A stretch of DNA of 64,000 nt from Roseococcus sp. SYP-B2431 (GCF_004336745.1 NZ_SJXD01000022.1:605823-669822), one strand, 5' to 3'. Numbered from the stretch's first letter, positions 36,187-45,585 are shown. Made by a program: numbers and translations. Notes: a model not told the origin generated them from the sequence alone.

Positions 36187-36260
36187 AGCACGATCCGCTG
36201 AGGCGGAATCGCCCTCTCAGCCAAGGCCTGGACCGTGACCCACCCAAGTGGATCACGGTC
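36185..36260. repeat. Palindromic element, probably a bidirectional terminator, after cdsA
   Basis: AGAGCACGATCCG...CGGAATCG (36185-36211) matches the arm of the element at 2937 in 22 of 27 positions. After it GACCGTGA (36231-36238) pairs with TCACGGTC (36253-36260). It separates two convergent genes, fitting a terminator for both. With the other copy it suggests a dispersed repeat family. Confidence 0.6.
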
Positions 36261-36667
36261 TAGAGGAGCGCGATGGTCCTCTCGTCCTCGGCGCCGCCGG
36301 AGCAACGGTCCAGCGCCTCGCGGAAGATCGCCTCGCCCGAGGCGTGCAGGAAGAGCGTCATGCTCGAACGGAATTTTTGGGCATCCACGCTGCCCAGGAT
36401 CTCGACGAGAGGCCTGCCCTTCACGTCCAGGACCGCCTGCGTGCATTCCCGCAGGCGCTGCCCCAGCACGTCATGCGCCAGATAGGCTTTCGCCTCGTCC
36501 AGCGAGGCGATGCCGTAGAGCTGCGCGTGGGACGAAGACCCCAACCCGCGCATCTGCGGGAAGACGAACCACATCCAATGCGTGCGCTTGTGGCCGGCCT
36601 TCAGCTCCGCGAGCGCGGTGGCGTAGATGGCGTCCTGCGCGTCGACGAAGCGTTGCAGGCCGCTCAT
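36260..36667 (-). CDS. DUF1810 family protein
   Basis: A 135-residue cytoplasmic protein of unknown biochemical function. GLQRFVDAQDAIYATALAEL at the start, THWMWFVFPQMRGLGSSSHA in the middle and FRSSMTLFLHASG near the end are the DUF1810 hallmarks. The length matches the family. The ATG at 36667 overlaps the dienelactone hydrolase stop by four bases, so the two genes are coupled. Confidence 0.92.
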   Translation of the reverse strand: MSGLQRFVDAQDAIYATALAELKAGHKRTHWMWFVFPQMRGLGSSSHAQLYGIASLDEAKAYLAHDVLGQRLRECTQAVLDVKGRPLVEILGSVDAQKFRSSMTLFLHASGEAIFREALDRCSGGAEDERTIALL

Positions 36668-37404
36668 CCCAGCCGGCGGCGATACAGCGCGATCAGCCGC
36701 TCCCAATGCCGCTCGGCGGCGGGCTTGTCGTAGCACCAGCGCTGCGGGAAGGCGAAGCCGTGATGGACGCCGGGGCTGATCTCCAGCTCGCCGTCCACGT
36801 CCGAGGCGTCGAGCAGCTTCTGAAGCTCCGCCACCATGGGCAGCGGCGCGAGCTCGTCATGCTCGGCGCAGGAGATGTAGAGCTCGGCCCTGCCCTTGCC
36901 GAGCGTCAGATGCGGGCTCTCCTCCGCATCGCTGACCAGCCAGGTTCCATAGAAGGACGCGGCCGCGGCGATGCGGCCCGGGTAGCGGGCGGCGGCGGCG
37001 AGCGCATAGGGCCCGCTCATGCAATAGCCGTGCACGCCCACCGGGCCGGGCTCGACCTCGGCCTGGGTGTCGAGGAAGGCGAGCATGTTGGCCACGTCGC
37101 GCATCACCGGCGGGATGGTCATCTTCGTGCGGATGGCGCGCATGCGGTCGCGCTCGGGATCGTCCTTCACGAGCACGCCGGGGCCGAACTTCGCCCCGCG
37201 CCCGGCGCGGTAATACAGATTCGGCAGGACCACGTAGTAGCCCACGCTCGCGAGCCGCCGCGCCATGTCGTGCAGCTCCTCGCGGATGCCGGGCGCGTCC
37301 ATGAGCATGAGCACGGCGGGATGCGGCCCGTTGCGCTCCGGCCTCACGAGGAAGGTCTCCATCGCGCCGTCGCGCGTGGGGATGTCGAGCGTGGTTTCGA
37401 GCAT
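36664..37404 (-). CDS. Dienelactone hydrolase family protein
   Basis: A 246-residue alpha/beta hydrolase. GVHGYCMSGPYALAAAARYP carries the Cys nucleophile of dienelactone hydrolases (GYCxSG), SCAEHDELAP the Asp, and GVHHGFAFPQR the His. PAVLMLMDAPGIREEL forms the oxyanion-hole strand. The family hydrolyses dienelactone in chlorocatechol breakdown, but many members act on other esters or lactones. It is upstream of and coupled to DUF1810. Confidence 0.9.
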   Translation of the reverse strand: MLETTLDIPTRDGAMETFLVRPERNGPHPAVLMLMDAPGIREELHDMARRLASVGYYVVLPNLYYRAGRGAKFGPGVLVKDDPERDRMRAIRTKMTIPPVMRDVANMLAFLDTQAEVEPGPVGVHGYCMSGPYALAAAARYPGRIAAAASFYGTWLVSDAEESPHLTLGKGRAELYISCAEHDELAPLPMVAELQKLLDASDVDGELEISPGVHHGFAFPQRWCYDKPAAERHWERLIALYRRRLG

Positions 37405-37457
37405 GGCGTCTCTCCTTATGGGGAAAGCTTAGGCGCCATGCCGCCCTTCGGAAATGC

Positions 37458-38339
37458 CTAGGCCGCCGCCTGCTCCAGCGTCGGCGCGACGTCCGAAAGC
37501 GTCACGCGCCGCATGTCGCGCTTGTAGGTCTTGTCGTCATAGGCGCGGCCGCGATGCATCGTGCTGCGGTTGTCCCACATCACGAGGTCGCCGACCTTCC
37601 AGCCGTGCGAATAGACGAAGCGCGGCTGGGTCGCGAACTCCATCAGGTCGCGGATCAGCATCATCGCCTCGGGCTTGGGCAGCCCATGGATGCGGCCGAT
37701 ATGCGCCGAGAGGTAGATCGAGGTGCGGCCCGAGCCCAGGTGCCGGCGCACCAGGCGCTGCGGCACCGGCGCCCACATCTTCTTCTCCTCCTCCTTGTAG
37801 TCGTCGAAGCCGAGCTGCGCGCGCGAGTAGATCAGCGAGTGGTCGCAGACATAGTTGCGCACCTCGGCCCTCGTCTTCTCCGGCAGCGCGTCCCAGGCGG
37901 CGCGCATATCGGCGAACTCGGTCTCGCCGCCCTCGGGCGGGATGCTGCGGGCATGCAGCATGGAGTATTTCGCCGGCGTCGCCTTGAAGCTGGAATCCGA
38001 ATGCCACAGCCGGTTGCCGAGCGAGAAGAAGCGGCGCCGGTCGTCGGCGGCGAGGATCTCGCCCTTCTCGTCCAGGTTGGAGATGTCGTTGATCGACGAA
38101 TTGGCGAGGCGCTGCTTGTGCACGTCCACCGTCGCGCGCGTGCCCTCGATGGGACCGAAATTCTCGCCGAAGGCGGCCTGCTGCTCGTCGGTGATGTCCT
38201 GCGCGGGGAAGAGCAGCACGGCGTAACGGTCCATCGCATCCTCGACCTCGCGCGCCTGCTCGGGCGTGAGCGGCCGGCGGAGGTCGGCCCCCTCGACGCG
38301 GGCACCGAAGACGGGGGTGAGCGGCGTATAGGCGAACAT
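37458..38339 (-). CDS. TauD/TfdA-family 2-oxoglutarate-dependent dioxygenase
   Basis: A 293-residue non-heme Fe(II) oxygenase. The metal triad is His113-x-Asp115 in LWHSDSSF and His262 in STMHRGRAYDD; the downstream RRVTL holds the 2-oxoglutarate-binding Arg. It is close to alpha-ketoglutarate-dependent 2,4-D dioxygenase (TfdA-like) and alkylsulfatase relatives. No tauABC transport genes accompany it. Instead a Bug receptor lies 21 bp upstream on the same strand, suggesting one operon for an ether or sulfonate acid; that is an inference. Confidence 0.92.
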   Translation of the reverse strand: MFAYTPLTPVFGARVEGADLRRPLTPEQAREVEDAMDRYAVLLFPAQDITDEQQAAFGENFGPIEGTRATVDVHKQRLANSSINDISNLDEKGEILAADDRRRFFSLGNRLWHSDSSFKATPAKYSMLHARSIPPEGGETEFADMRAAWDALPEKTRAEVRNYVCDHSLIYSRAQLGFDDYKEEEKKMWAPVPQRLVRRHLGSGRTSIYLSAHIGRIHGLPKPEAMMLIRDLMEFATQPRFVYSHGWKVGDLVMWDNRSTMHRGRAYDDKTYKRDMRRVTLSDVAPTLEQAAA

Positions 38340-38359
38340 CTCGATCCTCCTCTGAAGGG

Positions 38360-39331
38360 CTATTGCGCCCGAAGGTTGGCGGCCCGGATCACCTCGAGCC
38401 ACTTGGCCCGGTCGGCGGCGAGGCGCGTGGCCAGAACGTCCGGCCCCTCGTAATGCGGCGTGAAGCCGGACTCCGTGAGGCGTTGGCGGAAGGCCGGATC
38501 CTGCATGGCCTTGCGGATCGCCTCGTCCCAGCGGGCGACGACGGCGGCCGGCGTGGCGCGCGGCAGGCAGAAGCCGAACCAGCCCGTCACCTCGAAGCCG
38601 GGCAGCGTGTCGGCGATGCGCGGCAGGTCGGGGAAGACGGGGAAGCGCGAGGGATCGCCCTGGGCCAGCAGCCGCACGGCGCCGGACTGCACCTGGCGGG
38701 TCATGTCGCCGAGATTGGTCATCATGAAGTCGATGCGGCCCGCGATCAGGTCGACCAGGGCCGGGGCGGCGCCGCGATAGGGGACGTGCTGCATGGTCAC
38801 ATCCGCCATGCGGTTCATGAGCTCGCCCGAAAGGTGCTGGGCCGAGCCGGGGCCCGGGCTGCCGAAGCTCACGGCGCCGGGCCGCGCCCGCGCGGCGGCG
38901 AGGATGTCGGCGATGCTGTGGTAGGGGCTGCCGGGCGAGACCACGAGTCCGTAGGAGGAAAGGACGACGTTGGAGATGGGCACCAGCTCCACGCCCGCAT
39001 CGACCAGGCCGGAGCCGGGCAGCTGGGCCGTGATGGACATGGTGCTCATGGGGCACTGGAAGGCGGTGTAGCCGTCGGGCGCGCTGCGCGCGACGAACTC
39101 GGCGCCGATCGCGCCGTTCACCCCCGGCCGGTTCTCGATGACGACGCGCTGGCCCAGATCGGCCGAGACCGCGTCGGCGACCATGCGCGCGATCGTGTCC
39201 GACGAGCCGCCGGCGGCCTGCCCCACGACGATGCGCGGCGAGCGGTCCGGGAATTGCGCGAAGGCGGGCACGGCCGAGAGGGCGATCGCCAGCAGCGACA
39301 GCACCAATCGTGAAGGGGCGGGACGCTTCAC
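38360..39331 (-). CDS. Tripartite tricarboxylate transporter substrate-binding protein (Bug family)
   Basis: A 323-residue receptor starting at GTG 39331 with a good GGGAGGAG about nine bases upstream. The signal peptide VKRPAPSRLVLSLLAIALSA ends at AFAQ. Motifs are RIVVGQAAGGSSDTIARM, VVIENRPGVNGAIGAEFVA, DGYTAFQC and VTMQHVPYRGAAPALVDLI. It precedes the dioxygenase gene in the same direction and probably delivers its substrate. Confidence 0.92.
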   Translation of the reverse strand: MKRPAPSRLVLSLLAIALSAVPAFAQFPDRSPRIVVGQAAGGSSDTIARMVADAVSADLGQRVVIENRPGVNGAIGAEFVARSAPDGYTAFQCPMSTMSITAQLPGSGLVDAGVELVPISNVVLSSYGLVVSPGSPYHSIADILAAARARPGAVSFGSPGPGSAQHLSGELMNRMADVTMQHVPYRGAAPALVDLIAGRIDFMMTNLGDMTRQVQSGAVRLLAQGDPSRFPVFPDLPRIADTLPGFEVTGWFGFCLPRATPAAVVARWDEAIRKAMQDPAFRQRLTESGFTPHYEGPDVLATRLAADRAKWLEVIRAANLRAQ

Positions 39332-39384
39332 TCCGTTTCTCCTCCCAGGAGGATGCGAAGCGTCCCGGTTGCTGCGCTGCGATG

Positions 39385-40665
39385 TCAAGCCCGCAGTGCC
39401 GCTCGCCGCTCCGCGATCAGGATGAGAAGCATCCAGGTCAGGCCCGTTCCCCCCATCACCAGAATGGCCAGCCGCGGGCCGAAGGCATCGGAGAGCGCGC
39501 CGATGGTCAGCACCCCGACGGGGCTCATGCCGATGCAGGTGGTGACGAGGCCCAGCACGCGGGAGCGGATCTCCACGGGCGCGGTCGTCATCACCACCGA
39601 GGTCTGCATGGCGCCGAAGCGCGCCGTGCCCAGCCCGCCCAGCGCCAGCAGCGCCCAGGCCAGGAGATAGGACGGGCTGAAGGCCACCCCCATCATCAGC
39701 ACCAGGAACAGCAGCGATCCCGCCACCAGCGGGCCCGTCCCGGGCCGGGTCCGCGGCCCGAGCGCGAGCCAGAGCCCGCCGACCAGCGCCCCCAGGGGCT
39801 CCGCCGCGGCCAGCAGCCCGACCGCCGCGCCCGAGACCCCGAAGGCGATGGCGCCGAAGGCCGGGAGGATGGCGCCGTAGGCGAAGGCGAAGACGTTCAT
39901 CACCAGCGTCACCAGGATCACCATGCGCAGCGCGGGCGTCGCCGCGACCAGCCGCGCGGCCTCGGCGATGCCGGCCAGCGCGCCGCGTCCGCCCGCCCGG
40001 GCCGGCCTCGGCGGCGGCGTCACCCGCAGGACCAGAAGCAGGGCCGCCAGGTGGAAGGCGCAGGCGATCCCGGCCGCGACGGGCAGCCCCACCCATTGGA
40101 ACAGCGCGCCGCCCAGCAGCGGGCCGATGGCGCGGGTGGTGCTGCCGGTCATGGTGTCGAGCGCGACGGCGGAGACGAGGTCCTCGGGCGGCGCGGCGTC
40201 GGCCACCATGCGGCGGCGCGTGGCCATCTCGCCGGCCCAGGCGAGGCCGGCCAGCAGCCCCTGCCCCATCAGGTGCCAGGGCGCGAGCCAGCCCAGGGCC
40301 GCGAGGATCGCCACGGCGCCGGCGCCCGCGGCCGAGGTCGATTGCAGGAAGACCAGCAGGCGGCGCCGGTCGAAGCGCTCGGCCAGCACGCCCGCCACCG
40401 CGCCCAGCAGCAGCATGGGCAAGGCCCGCATCATGGTGACGGCGGCGACCGCCAGCGCGGATTGCGTGACCTCGAAGGTCCAGAGCGAGGCGGCCAGCAT
40501 CTCCAGCCAGCGCATGGCATTGGCGATGCCGCCGAGCAGCCAGAGCCGCCGGAAATCGGGCGTGCGCAGCAGCCGCAGGATGGCGCCCCGAGGCTGGCCG
40601 GCGGCCGGCCGCGCCCCCGCGCTGGCGGCGGCGCCCGCCGGGCTCATCTGGTCGTTTCCACCCAT
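39385..40665 (-). CDS. MFS transporter, enterobactin-exporter (EntS)-like
   Basis: A 426-residue protein of the MFS_3/EntS-like group. The N-terminal [40 protein letters not shown] (cytoplasmic loop with the charged MFS motif) and about eleven further membrane segments fit. It ends in [12 protein letters not shown]. The ATG at 40665 follows GGAAACGACC; the frame is open further upstream, but the extension is Arg/Gly-rich and non-membrane. Exported compound unknown. It is divergent from the chemoreceptor-like gene. Confidence 0.88.
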   Translation of the reverse strand: MGGNDQMSPAGAAASAGARPAAGQPRGAILRLLRTPDFRRLWLLGGIANAMRWLEMLAASLWTFEVTQSALAVAAVTMMRALPMLLLGAVAGVLAERFDRRRLLVFLQSTSAAGAGAVAILAALGWLAPWHLMGQGLLAGLAWAGEMATRRRMVADAAPPEDLVSAVALDTMTGSTTRAIGPLLGGALFQWVGLPVAAGIACAFHLAALLLVLRVTPPPRPARAGGRGALAGIAEAARLVAATPALRMVILVTLVMNVFAFAYGAILPAFGAIAFGVSGAAVGLLAAAEPLGALVGGLWLALGPRTRPGTGPLVAGSLLFLVLMMGVAFSPSYLLAWALLALGGLGTARFGAMQTSVVMTTAPVEIRSRVLGLVTTCIGMSPVGVLTIGALSDAFGPRLAILVMGGTGLTWMLLILIAERRAALRA

Positions 40666-40795
40666 GGTCGAGCGAAGGGTAATGCCGGATCGGAAGGTGC
40701 CGCCAGATCGGGCCCGGGCTAAATCTCCGCAGCCGGCGAAAGGTTTCGTCAACGGATGGGGTGCTACGCCTGCGCCGTTCAGACGCGGGATCGAC

Positions 40796-41860
40796 ATGGA
40801 CGGCTTTCACCAGCATGCCGGGGTGCAGCAGGACGGCGAGGCGACGCCCGCGCGCGTCCTGGCGCTGGCCGACCGCGCGGCGGCGGTGGCGGCCGCCAAG
40901 GTCCGCGGCATCCACGACATCACCAGGCAGACACGGATCCTGGCGCTCAACGCCACCATCGAGGCCGCCCGCGCCGGCGAGGCGGGCCGCGGCTTCGCAG
41001 TCGTCGCCGGCGAGGTGAAGACCGTCGCCGCCGAGGTCGCGCGGCTCTCCGCCGAGATGGACAGCGAGCTGCGCGACGCCTTCGCGGCGCTCCGGGCCGT
41101 GGGCCAGCGCATGGGCGAGGAACTGCGCGGCCAGCGGCTCGTGGACCTCGCGCTCAACGCCATCGAGATCATCGACCGCAACCTCTACGAGCGTACCTGC
41201 GACGTGCGCTGGTGGGCGACCGACGCCGCCCTGGTCGAGGCCGTGGCCGAGCCGGCGCCGGAACGGCTGGCGCATGCGACGCGGCGGCTCGGCATCATCC
41301 TGGGCGCCTATACGGTCTATCTCGACCTCTGGCTCTGCGACCTCTCGGGCCGCGTGATCGCGCATGGAAGGCCGGACCGCTACCCCGGCGTGGCGGGCAT
41401 GGACGTCTCGCGCGAGAGCTGGTTCCGCGGCGCCATGACCTCGGCGAGCGGCGACGAGTTTTCGGCCGCGGACGTGGCCCGCTGCGCGGGCCTGTCCCAC
41501 GCGCCCGTCGCCACCTATGCCGCCGCGGTGCGGGAAGGCGGCGAGGCGAAGGGCCGGGCCATCGGCGTGCTCGGCATCCATTTCGACTGGGAGCCGCAGG
41601 CGCGGGCCGTGCTGCGCGGCGTGCGCCTCACGCCGGGCGAGGCGGCGCGCACGCGCGTGCTGCTGGCGGACGGCGCGGGGCGCGTGCTGGCCGCCTCGGA
41701 CGGCGCCGGCGCACTGGAGGAAGTGCTGCCGGTGGCATGGCGCGCGCGTGATTCGGGCTGCGACCGGGACGAGAAGGGCCGCACCATCGCCTTCCACCGC
41801 ACGCCGGGCTACGAGACCTATCGGGGTCTCGGCTGGTACGGCGTGCTGGTGCAGAGCTAG
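40796..41860 (+). CDS. Soluble chemoreceptor-like protein: signalling tip followed by Cache-type sensor
   Basis: A 354-residue protein with no membrane helix. Residues 38-76 hold the conserved chemoreceptor hairpin tip ([20 protein letters not shown] then [10 protein letters not shown]), which contacts CheA/CheW. A further helical part follows, then [20 protein letters not shown] (residues 129-148), and a C-terminal Cache/PAS-like sensor (for example [18 protein letters not shown]). The usual order, sensor then signalling domain, is thus reversed, and HAMP is absent. The signalling part is much shorter than in a standard receptor. It could feed the Che-like system at 56-64 kb; no direct evidence links them. 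Confidence 0.82.
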   Translation: MDGFHQHAGVQQDGEATPARVLALADRAAAVAAAKVRGIHDITRQTRILALNATIEAARAGEAGRGFAVVAGEVKTVAAEVARLSAEMDSELRDAFAALRAVGQRMGEELRGQRLVDLALNAIEIIDRNLYERTCDVRWWATDAALVEAVAEPAPERLAHATRRLGIILGAYTVYLDLWLCDLSGRVIAHGRPDRYPGVAGMDVSRESWFRGAMTSASGDEFSAADVARCAGLSHAPVATYAAAVREGGEAKGRAIGVLGIHFDWEPQARAVLRGVRLTPGEAARTRVLLADGAGRVLAASDGAGALEEVLPVAWRARDSGCDRDEKGRTIAFHRTPGYETYRGLGWYGVLVQS

Positions 41861-41861
41861 G

Positions 41862-42803
41862 CTAGAGAACGCGGATCGGCCGGCCCGCCAGGAAGGCCAG
41901 CACGTCCTCCAGGGCGTCGTGATAGCGCGCCAGGACATTCTCGCGCGTGCGGCCGCCGATATGCGCGGTGAGCAGCGTATTGGGCAGCTTGCGCAACGGG
42001 TGGTCGGCCGGCAGGGGCTCGCGGTCGAAGACGTCCAGGCCCGCGCCGGCGATCTTGCCGCGCCGGAGCGCCTGGATCAGCGCTTCCTCGTCCAGGATGG
42101 GGCCGCGCGAGGTGTTGACGAGGATGGCGTCCGGCTTCATCGCGCCGATCTCGTCGCGCCCCACCAGCCCGCGCGTGCGCGCGCTCAGCCGCGTGTGGAT
42201 GCTCACGACGTCGGACCGCGCGAAGAGCTCGCCCTTCGTCACCAGCCGCGCCCCGGCCTCGGCGCAGCGCGCGGCGGTGAGGTTCTCGCTCCAGGCGATC
42301 ACCTCCATGCCGAAGGCCAGCCCCACCCGAGCCAGGCCGGCGCCCAGGAGCCCCAGCCCGAGCACGCCGAGCGTCCGCCCCGTCAGGCCGCGCCCGAGCC
42401 CCGCGCCCCAGCCGCCGTGCCGGATCGCCCGGTCCTCGGCGGGAATATGCTTCACCAGGCCGAGGATGAGTCCCCAGGCCAGCTCCACCGTCGCCATCTC
42501 GAGGCCCAGCGTCGTGCCGCAGACCGTCACGCCCCGCGCGGCCAGCGCCGGCAGGTCGAGCGCGGCGTTGCTGGAACCGTGCGTCACCAGCAGCTTCAAT
42601 CGCGGCAGCTGCGCGAGCAGGGCCGCATCGAAGCGCGTCTCCTCGCGCGAGGTCACGACCATGTCGCAATCGGCGAGCAGCGCGGGCGCCTCGGCATCGC
42701 TCACGCGGCCATGCAGGCTGAGCGTCACGCCCGGCGGCAGCCGCGACCAGTCCGCGGCCTCGCGCGCCAGGCCGTGATAGTCGTTGATGATGGCGAGCCG
42801 CAT
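41862..42803 (-). CDS. D-isomer-specific 2-hydroxyacid dehydrogenase
   Basis: A 313-residue enzyme. TLGVLGLGLLGAGLARVGLA is the Rossmann loop, NTSRGPILDEEALIQAL carries the catalytic Arg region, FDREPLPADHPL the Glu, and LTAHIGGRTREN the active-site His. It belongs to the phosphoglycerate-dehydrogenase-like family. The start codon shares a base with the stop of the Bug receptor gene, so the two are coupled and probably work on one hydroxyacid or ketoacid. Confidence 0.92.
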   Translation of the reverse strand: MRLAIINDYHGLAREAADWSRLPPGVTLSLHGRVSDAEAPALLADCDMVVTSREETRFDAALLAQLPRLKLLVTHGSSNAALDLPALAARGVTVCGTTLGLEMATVELAWGLILGLVKHIPAEDRAIRHGGWGAGLGRGLTGRTLGVLGLGLLGAGLARVGLAFGMEVIAWSENLTAARCAEAGARLVTKGELFARSDVVSIHTRLSARTRGLVGRDEIGAMKPDAILVNTSRGPILDEEALIQALRRGKIAGAGLDVFDREPLPADHPLRKLPNTLLTAHIGGRTRENVLARYHDALEDVLAFLAGRPIRVL

Positions 42804-43789
42804 CAGGACGGCCGCAGCCCCGCCAGCTGCGCCGCGCGCCGTGCCTTCGCCAGCTCCTCGCGCAGGAAGCTGGCGAAGCCGGCCGGCGTCCGCTGCGCCG
42901 CGCTGCCCGGGATGGCGCCGACCTCGGACACGCGCGAGATCACCGCGGGTTCCGCCATCGTCGCGGCGAAGGCCGATTGCAGCGCGCCGAAGATCTCCGC
43001 CGGCGTGTTCGCGGGCGCGAGCAGCCCGCCGTAGCTTCCGGCGGTGAAGCCGGGGAAGCCGGCCTGGTCGAAGGTCTGCACGCCCCGCAGCAGCGGGAAG
43101 GGCTCCGGCGTCGCGATGGCGATGATGGGGGCCTGCCGGTCGCGGTGCAGCGGCAGGGCCGAGGGCAGCTCGACGAAGGCCGCATCCACCGTGCCGCTGA
43201 TGAGGTCCGGGATCATCGCGCTGCCGCCGCGATAGGGCACGTGCTGGGCGCGCAGCTGCGCCGCCGCGAGGATCAGCTCCAGCGCGAGGTGCCCCGCGCT
43301 GCCCTGGCCCGGCGTCGCCACGGTGATCTCGCCCGGCCGCGCGCGCATCAGCGCCACGAATTCCGTCATGTCGCGCACCGGCACCTTGGTGCTGACCTGG
43401 CAGACCATCGGCAGGATGCCGACCATGCCGACGGGCATGAAGTCGCGCTCGACGTCGTAGGGGATGCGCGCCATCAGCACGGGATTCGCCGTCAGCGGCC
43501 CGCCCGCGCCGAAGAGCAGCGTGTAGCCGTCCGGCGCGGCGCGCGCGACCAGCTCGGCGCCCACGCTGCCGCCGGCGCCGGTGCGGTTCTCGACCACCAT
43601 GGCCTGGCCCAGCCGCTCGGACATGCGCTGCGTGAGGATGCGGCCGAGGATGTCGGTATTGCCGCCGGCGGCGAAGGGCACGATCACGCGGATCGGCCGG
43701 TCCGGATAGGCGGCGCGCGCGGGGCGGGGCAGCAGGGCCAGAGCGGGTGCGGCGAGGCTGGCCTGCATCAGCAGTCGGCGTGAGGTCAT
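42803..43789 (-). CDS. Tripartite tricarboxylate transporter substrate-binding protein (Bug family)
   Basis: A 328-residue receptor. The signal peptide MTSRRLLMQASLAAPALALL ends at ARAA. Motifs are PIRVIVPFAAGGNTDILGRI, MVVENRTGAGGSVGAELVA, DGYTLLFG and QHVPYRGGSAMIPDLISG. The ATG at 43789 follows GGGAGAACCGCCG. It is the first gene of a two-gene unit with the 2-hydroxyacid dehydrogenase. It is divergent from the aldo/keto reductase. Confidence 0.93.
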   Translation of the reverse strand: MTSRRLLMQASLAAPALALLPRPARAAYPDRPIRVIVPFAAGGNTDILGRILTQRMSERLGQAMVVENRTGAGGSVGAELVARAAPDGYTLLFGAGGPLTANPVLMARIPYDVERDFMPVGMVGILPMVCQVSTKVPVRDMTEFVALMRARPGEITVATPGQGSAGHLALELILAAAQLRAQHVPYRGGSAMIPDLISGTVDAAFVELPSALPLHRDRQAPIIAIATPEPFPLLRGVQTFDQAGFPGFTAGSYGGLLAPANTPAEIFGALQSAFAATMAEPAVISRVSEVGAIPGSAAQRTPAGFASFLREELAKARRAAQLAGLRPS

Positions 43790-43936
43790 CGGCGGTTCTC
43801 CCTGCCCGGCGTCTCCGGCCGGTGCGCGCCGATGATGACGCCCGGATCGCGGCGGAGACAAGCCGGTGCTGATACAGGCCGGCTTGCCGCGAGGGAGGGC
43901 ATGGACCAGCATTCGCCGGATCGGGGAGAGACCAGG

Positions 43937-44899
43937 ATGGAACAGCGGCGACTGGGTCGGACGGGCATTTCCGTCTCGGTGCTCGGCTATGGATGCGGCG
44001 CCATCGGCGGCCTGATGGTGAAGGGCAGCGAGGCCGAGCAGGACCGCGCCATCGGTCGCGCGCTCGATCACGGCATCACCTATTTCGACACCGCCTTCGC
44101 CTACGGCGAGGGCGGCTCCGAACGCAATCTCGGCCGCGCGCTGAGGAAGCTGGGCGCGAGGCCTGTGGTGGGCACGAAGGTGCGCGTCTACGACCCGCAG
44201 CGCGGCGACATCGCGGGCACCATCGCGGCCTCGCTGGAGGGGAGCCTGCAGCGCCTCGGCACGGAGTGCGTGGACCTCTTCCAGCTGCACAACCCTATCA
44301 CCGCGTCGGGCGGGAAGCCCGCCTTCACCCCGGAGCAGATCCTGGGCGAGGCGGTGCCGGTGCTGCAGAAGCTGCACGCGCAGGGCAAGCTCAAGTTCTA
44401 CGGCATCACCGGCCTCGGCGACGCGCCGGCGCTGCGGAAGGTGCTGGATCAGGGCGGCTTCTCCACCGCGCAGATGCCCTACAACCTGCTCCAGCCGAGC
44501 GGCCTCGTCGCGGGCTCCGCGACGCCCGATCTCGACGGCGTGATCGCGCATGCGGCGGCGCAGGATGTGGGCGTCATCGCGATCCGCATCCTGGCCGGCG
44601 GCGCGCTGAGCGGCACGGAGGCGCGGCACGCCTATGGGGCGCAAAAGGTGGAGCCCATCGCCTCCGGCGAGAGCTACGCGGCCGACGTGCAGGCGGCGCT
44701 GAAGCTGAGGCCGCTGGTGGAGGCGGGATGCGCCGGAGACCTCGTGGAGCTGGCGCTGCGCTACGCCATCGGGCCGCGCGAGATCTCGACCGTGCTGGTC
44801 GGCACCTCGAGCCTGGAGGAGCTCGACCACGCCGTGGCTTCGGTGAACAAGGGCCCGCTGCCGGAGAGGGCACTGGCGATGCTGCTAAAGTCACGATGA
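43937..44899 (+). CDS. Aldo/keto reductase
   Basis: A 320-residue NADPH-dependent oxidoreductase. It starts MEQRRLGRTGISVSVLGYGC. ITYFDTAFAYGEGGSERNLG carries the catalytic Asp and Tyr, VVGTKVRVY the Lys, and DLFQLHNPI the His. The C-terminus STVLVGTSSLEELDHAVAS binds the cofactor. The ATG at 43937 follows CAGG; an earlier ATG at 43832 gives an unlike extension. It shares a short divergent region with the Bug receptor/2-hydroxyacid dehydrogenase pair. Confidence 0.93.
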   Translation: MEQRRLGRTGISVSVLGYGCGAIGGLMVKGSEAEQDRAIGRALDHGITYFDTAFAYGEGGSERNLGRALRKLGARPVVGTKVRVYDPQRGDIAGTIAASLEGSLQRLGTECVDLFQLHNPITASGGKPAFTPEQILGEAVPVLQKLHAQGKLKFYGITGLGDAPALRKVLDQGGFSTAQMPYNLLQPSGLVAGSATPDLDGVIAHAAAQDVGVIAIRILAGGALSGTEARHAYGAQKVEPIASGESYAADVQAALKLRPLVEAGCAGDLVELALRYAIGPREISTVLVGTSSLEELDHAVASVNKGPLPERALAMLLKSR

Positions 44900-45277
44900 G
44901 CCTGGGGATTGAGCGGTCGGCATTGATCACTGCGCCGATTCGGGCCCGCTATTTCGGAATTCAAAGGAATTCGCGCACACTAAATCTTGTGTAGGGATCG
45001 AGGTTCTCCCTGGGTTTCCCAGAGATCAGATACTACCCCTGGGAATCTCGTTGACTCGCGGGGCTGACTTGTGCGGAGTCGATCGGTGCGGATTTGGATG
45101 AGCCGTCGGGTCTCGAACACCCGACGGCCCTGATGAATCCGATCCCGCGTGGCAGGCGCCGGGTGCGGGGCAGGAACTCACACAAGCGGATGGTGAATCC
45201 AACCGCCGTTCCAGGTCAAGCCCGGCGTCGTTGGCACGGCTCGCTTCAGGCCTGCCGTAGTCTGATGAGGTGCGACC
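44900..45277. other. Non-coding region with perfect hairpin and GANTC sites
   Basis: No gene is apparent over 378 bp. It has lower GC in its first part. It holds several GANTC sites (near 44937, 45044, 45054, 45076, 45134 and 45192), a CTGGG-TTT-CCCAG stem near 45010, and the 10-bp perfect hairpin at 45102-45128. It may contain the promoter of the YegP-like gene. Confidence 0.45.
45102..45128. terminator. Perfect 10-bp inverted repeat
   Basis: GCCGTCGGGT (45102-45111) pairs fully with ACCCGACGGC (45119-45128) around a 7-nt loop CTCGAAC. No U-run follows on either side. It lies about 200 bp after the aldo/keto reductase stop and 150 bp before the YegP-like gene, so it may be a terminator, an operator or part of an RNA. 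Confidence 0.45.
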
Positions 45278-45487
45278 ATGGCCGTTCGGCCCTATCCTTC
45301 CTACTGGCTTTACAAAGACAATCGCGGCGAGTTCCGTTGGACTTACGATGCGTCCAACGGCCGAACGATCGCAGTGTCGAGCGAAGGCTATATGCGCAAA
45401 GCGGATTGCCTTCGCAGTATCGACATCATGAAAGCGTCCAGCGGCAGTCCTGTGTGGATGCCGTCCGACATCGCGAACGCCGCGTAG
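45278..45487 (+). CDS. Small YegP-like (DUF1508) protein
   Basis: A 69-residue cytoplasmic protein consisting of one DUF1508 unit. YWLYKDNRGEFRWTYDASNG is followed by RTIAVSSEGYMRKADCLRSI and a short tail. Family members usually carry one or two such units and their role is unknown. GATGAGG eight bases before ATG 45278 is a good ribosome site, supporting expression of this short gene. Confidence 0.82.
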   Translation: MAVRPYPSYWLYKDNRGEFRWTYDASNGRTIAVSSEGYMRKADCLRSIDIMKASSGSPVWMPSDIANAA

Positions 45488-45585
45488 CCTATCAAGTAGC
45501 CCCGCCGCGTACGTCGTGGCGGGGCGTTTGAGTGCTGGCCTTCCTACCATGGCAACCACACATTCGTGGGTGCGTTGCCTGCGTC

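Noticed and set aside
37458..39331. Taurine utilisation operon
   Set aside because: The dioxygenase is TauD/TfdA-like, but no tauA, tauB or tauC is present and the receptor is of the Bug type.
38360..41938. 1192-codon open frame on the minus strand
   Set aside because: Only its last 323 codons form a Bug receptor with its own GTG and ribosome site; the rest lies antisense to or out of frame with the MFS and chemoreceptor genes and has no domain.
45026..45559. 177-codon minus ORF overlapping the YegP-like gene
   Set aside because: Antisense to a well-supported small gene and to a non-coding gap; no recognisable domain.
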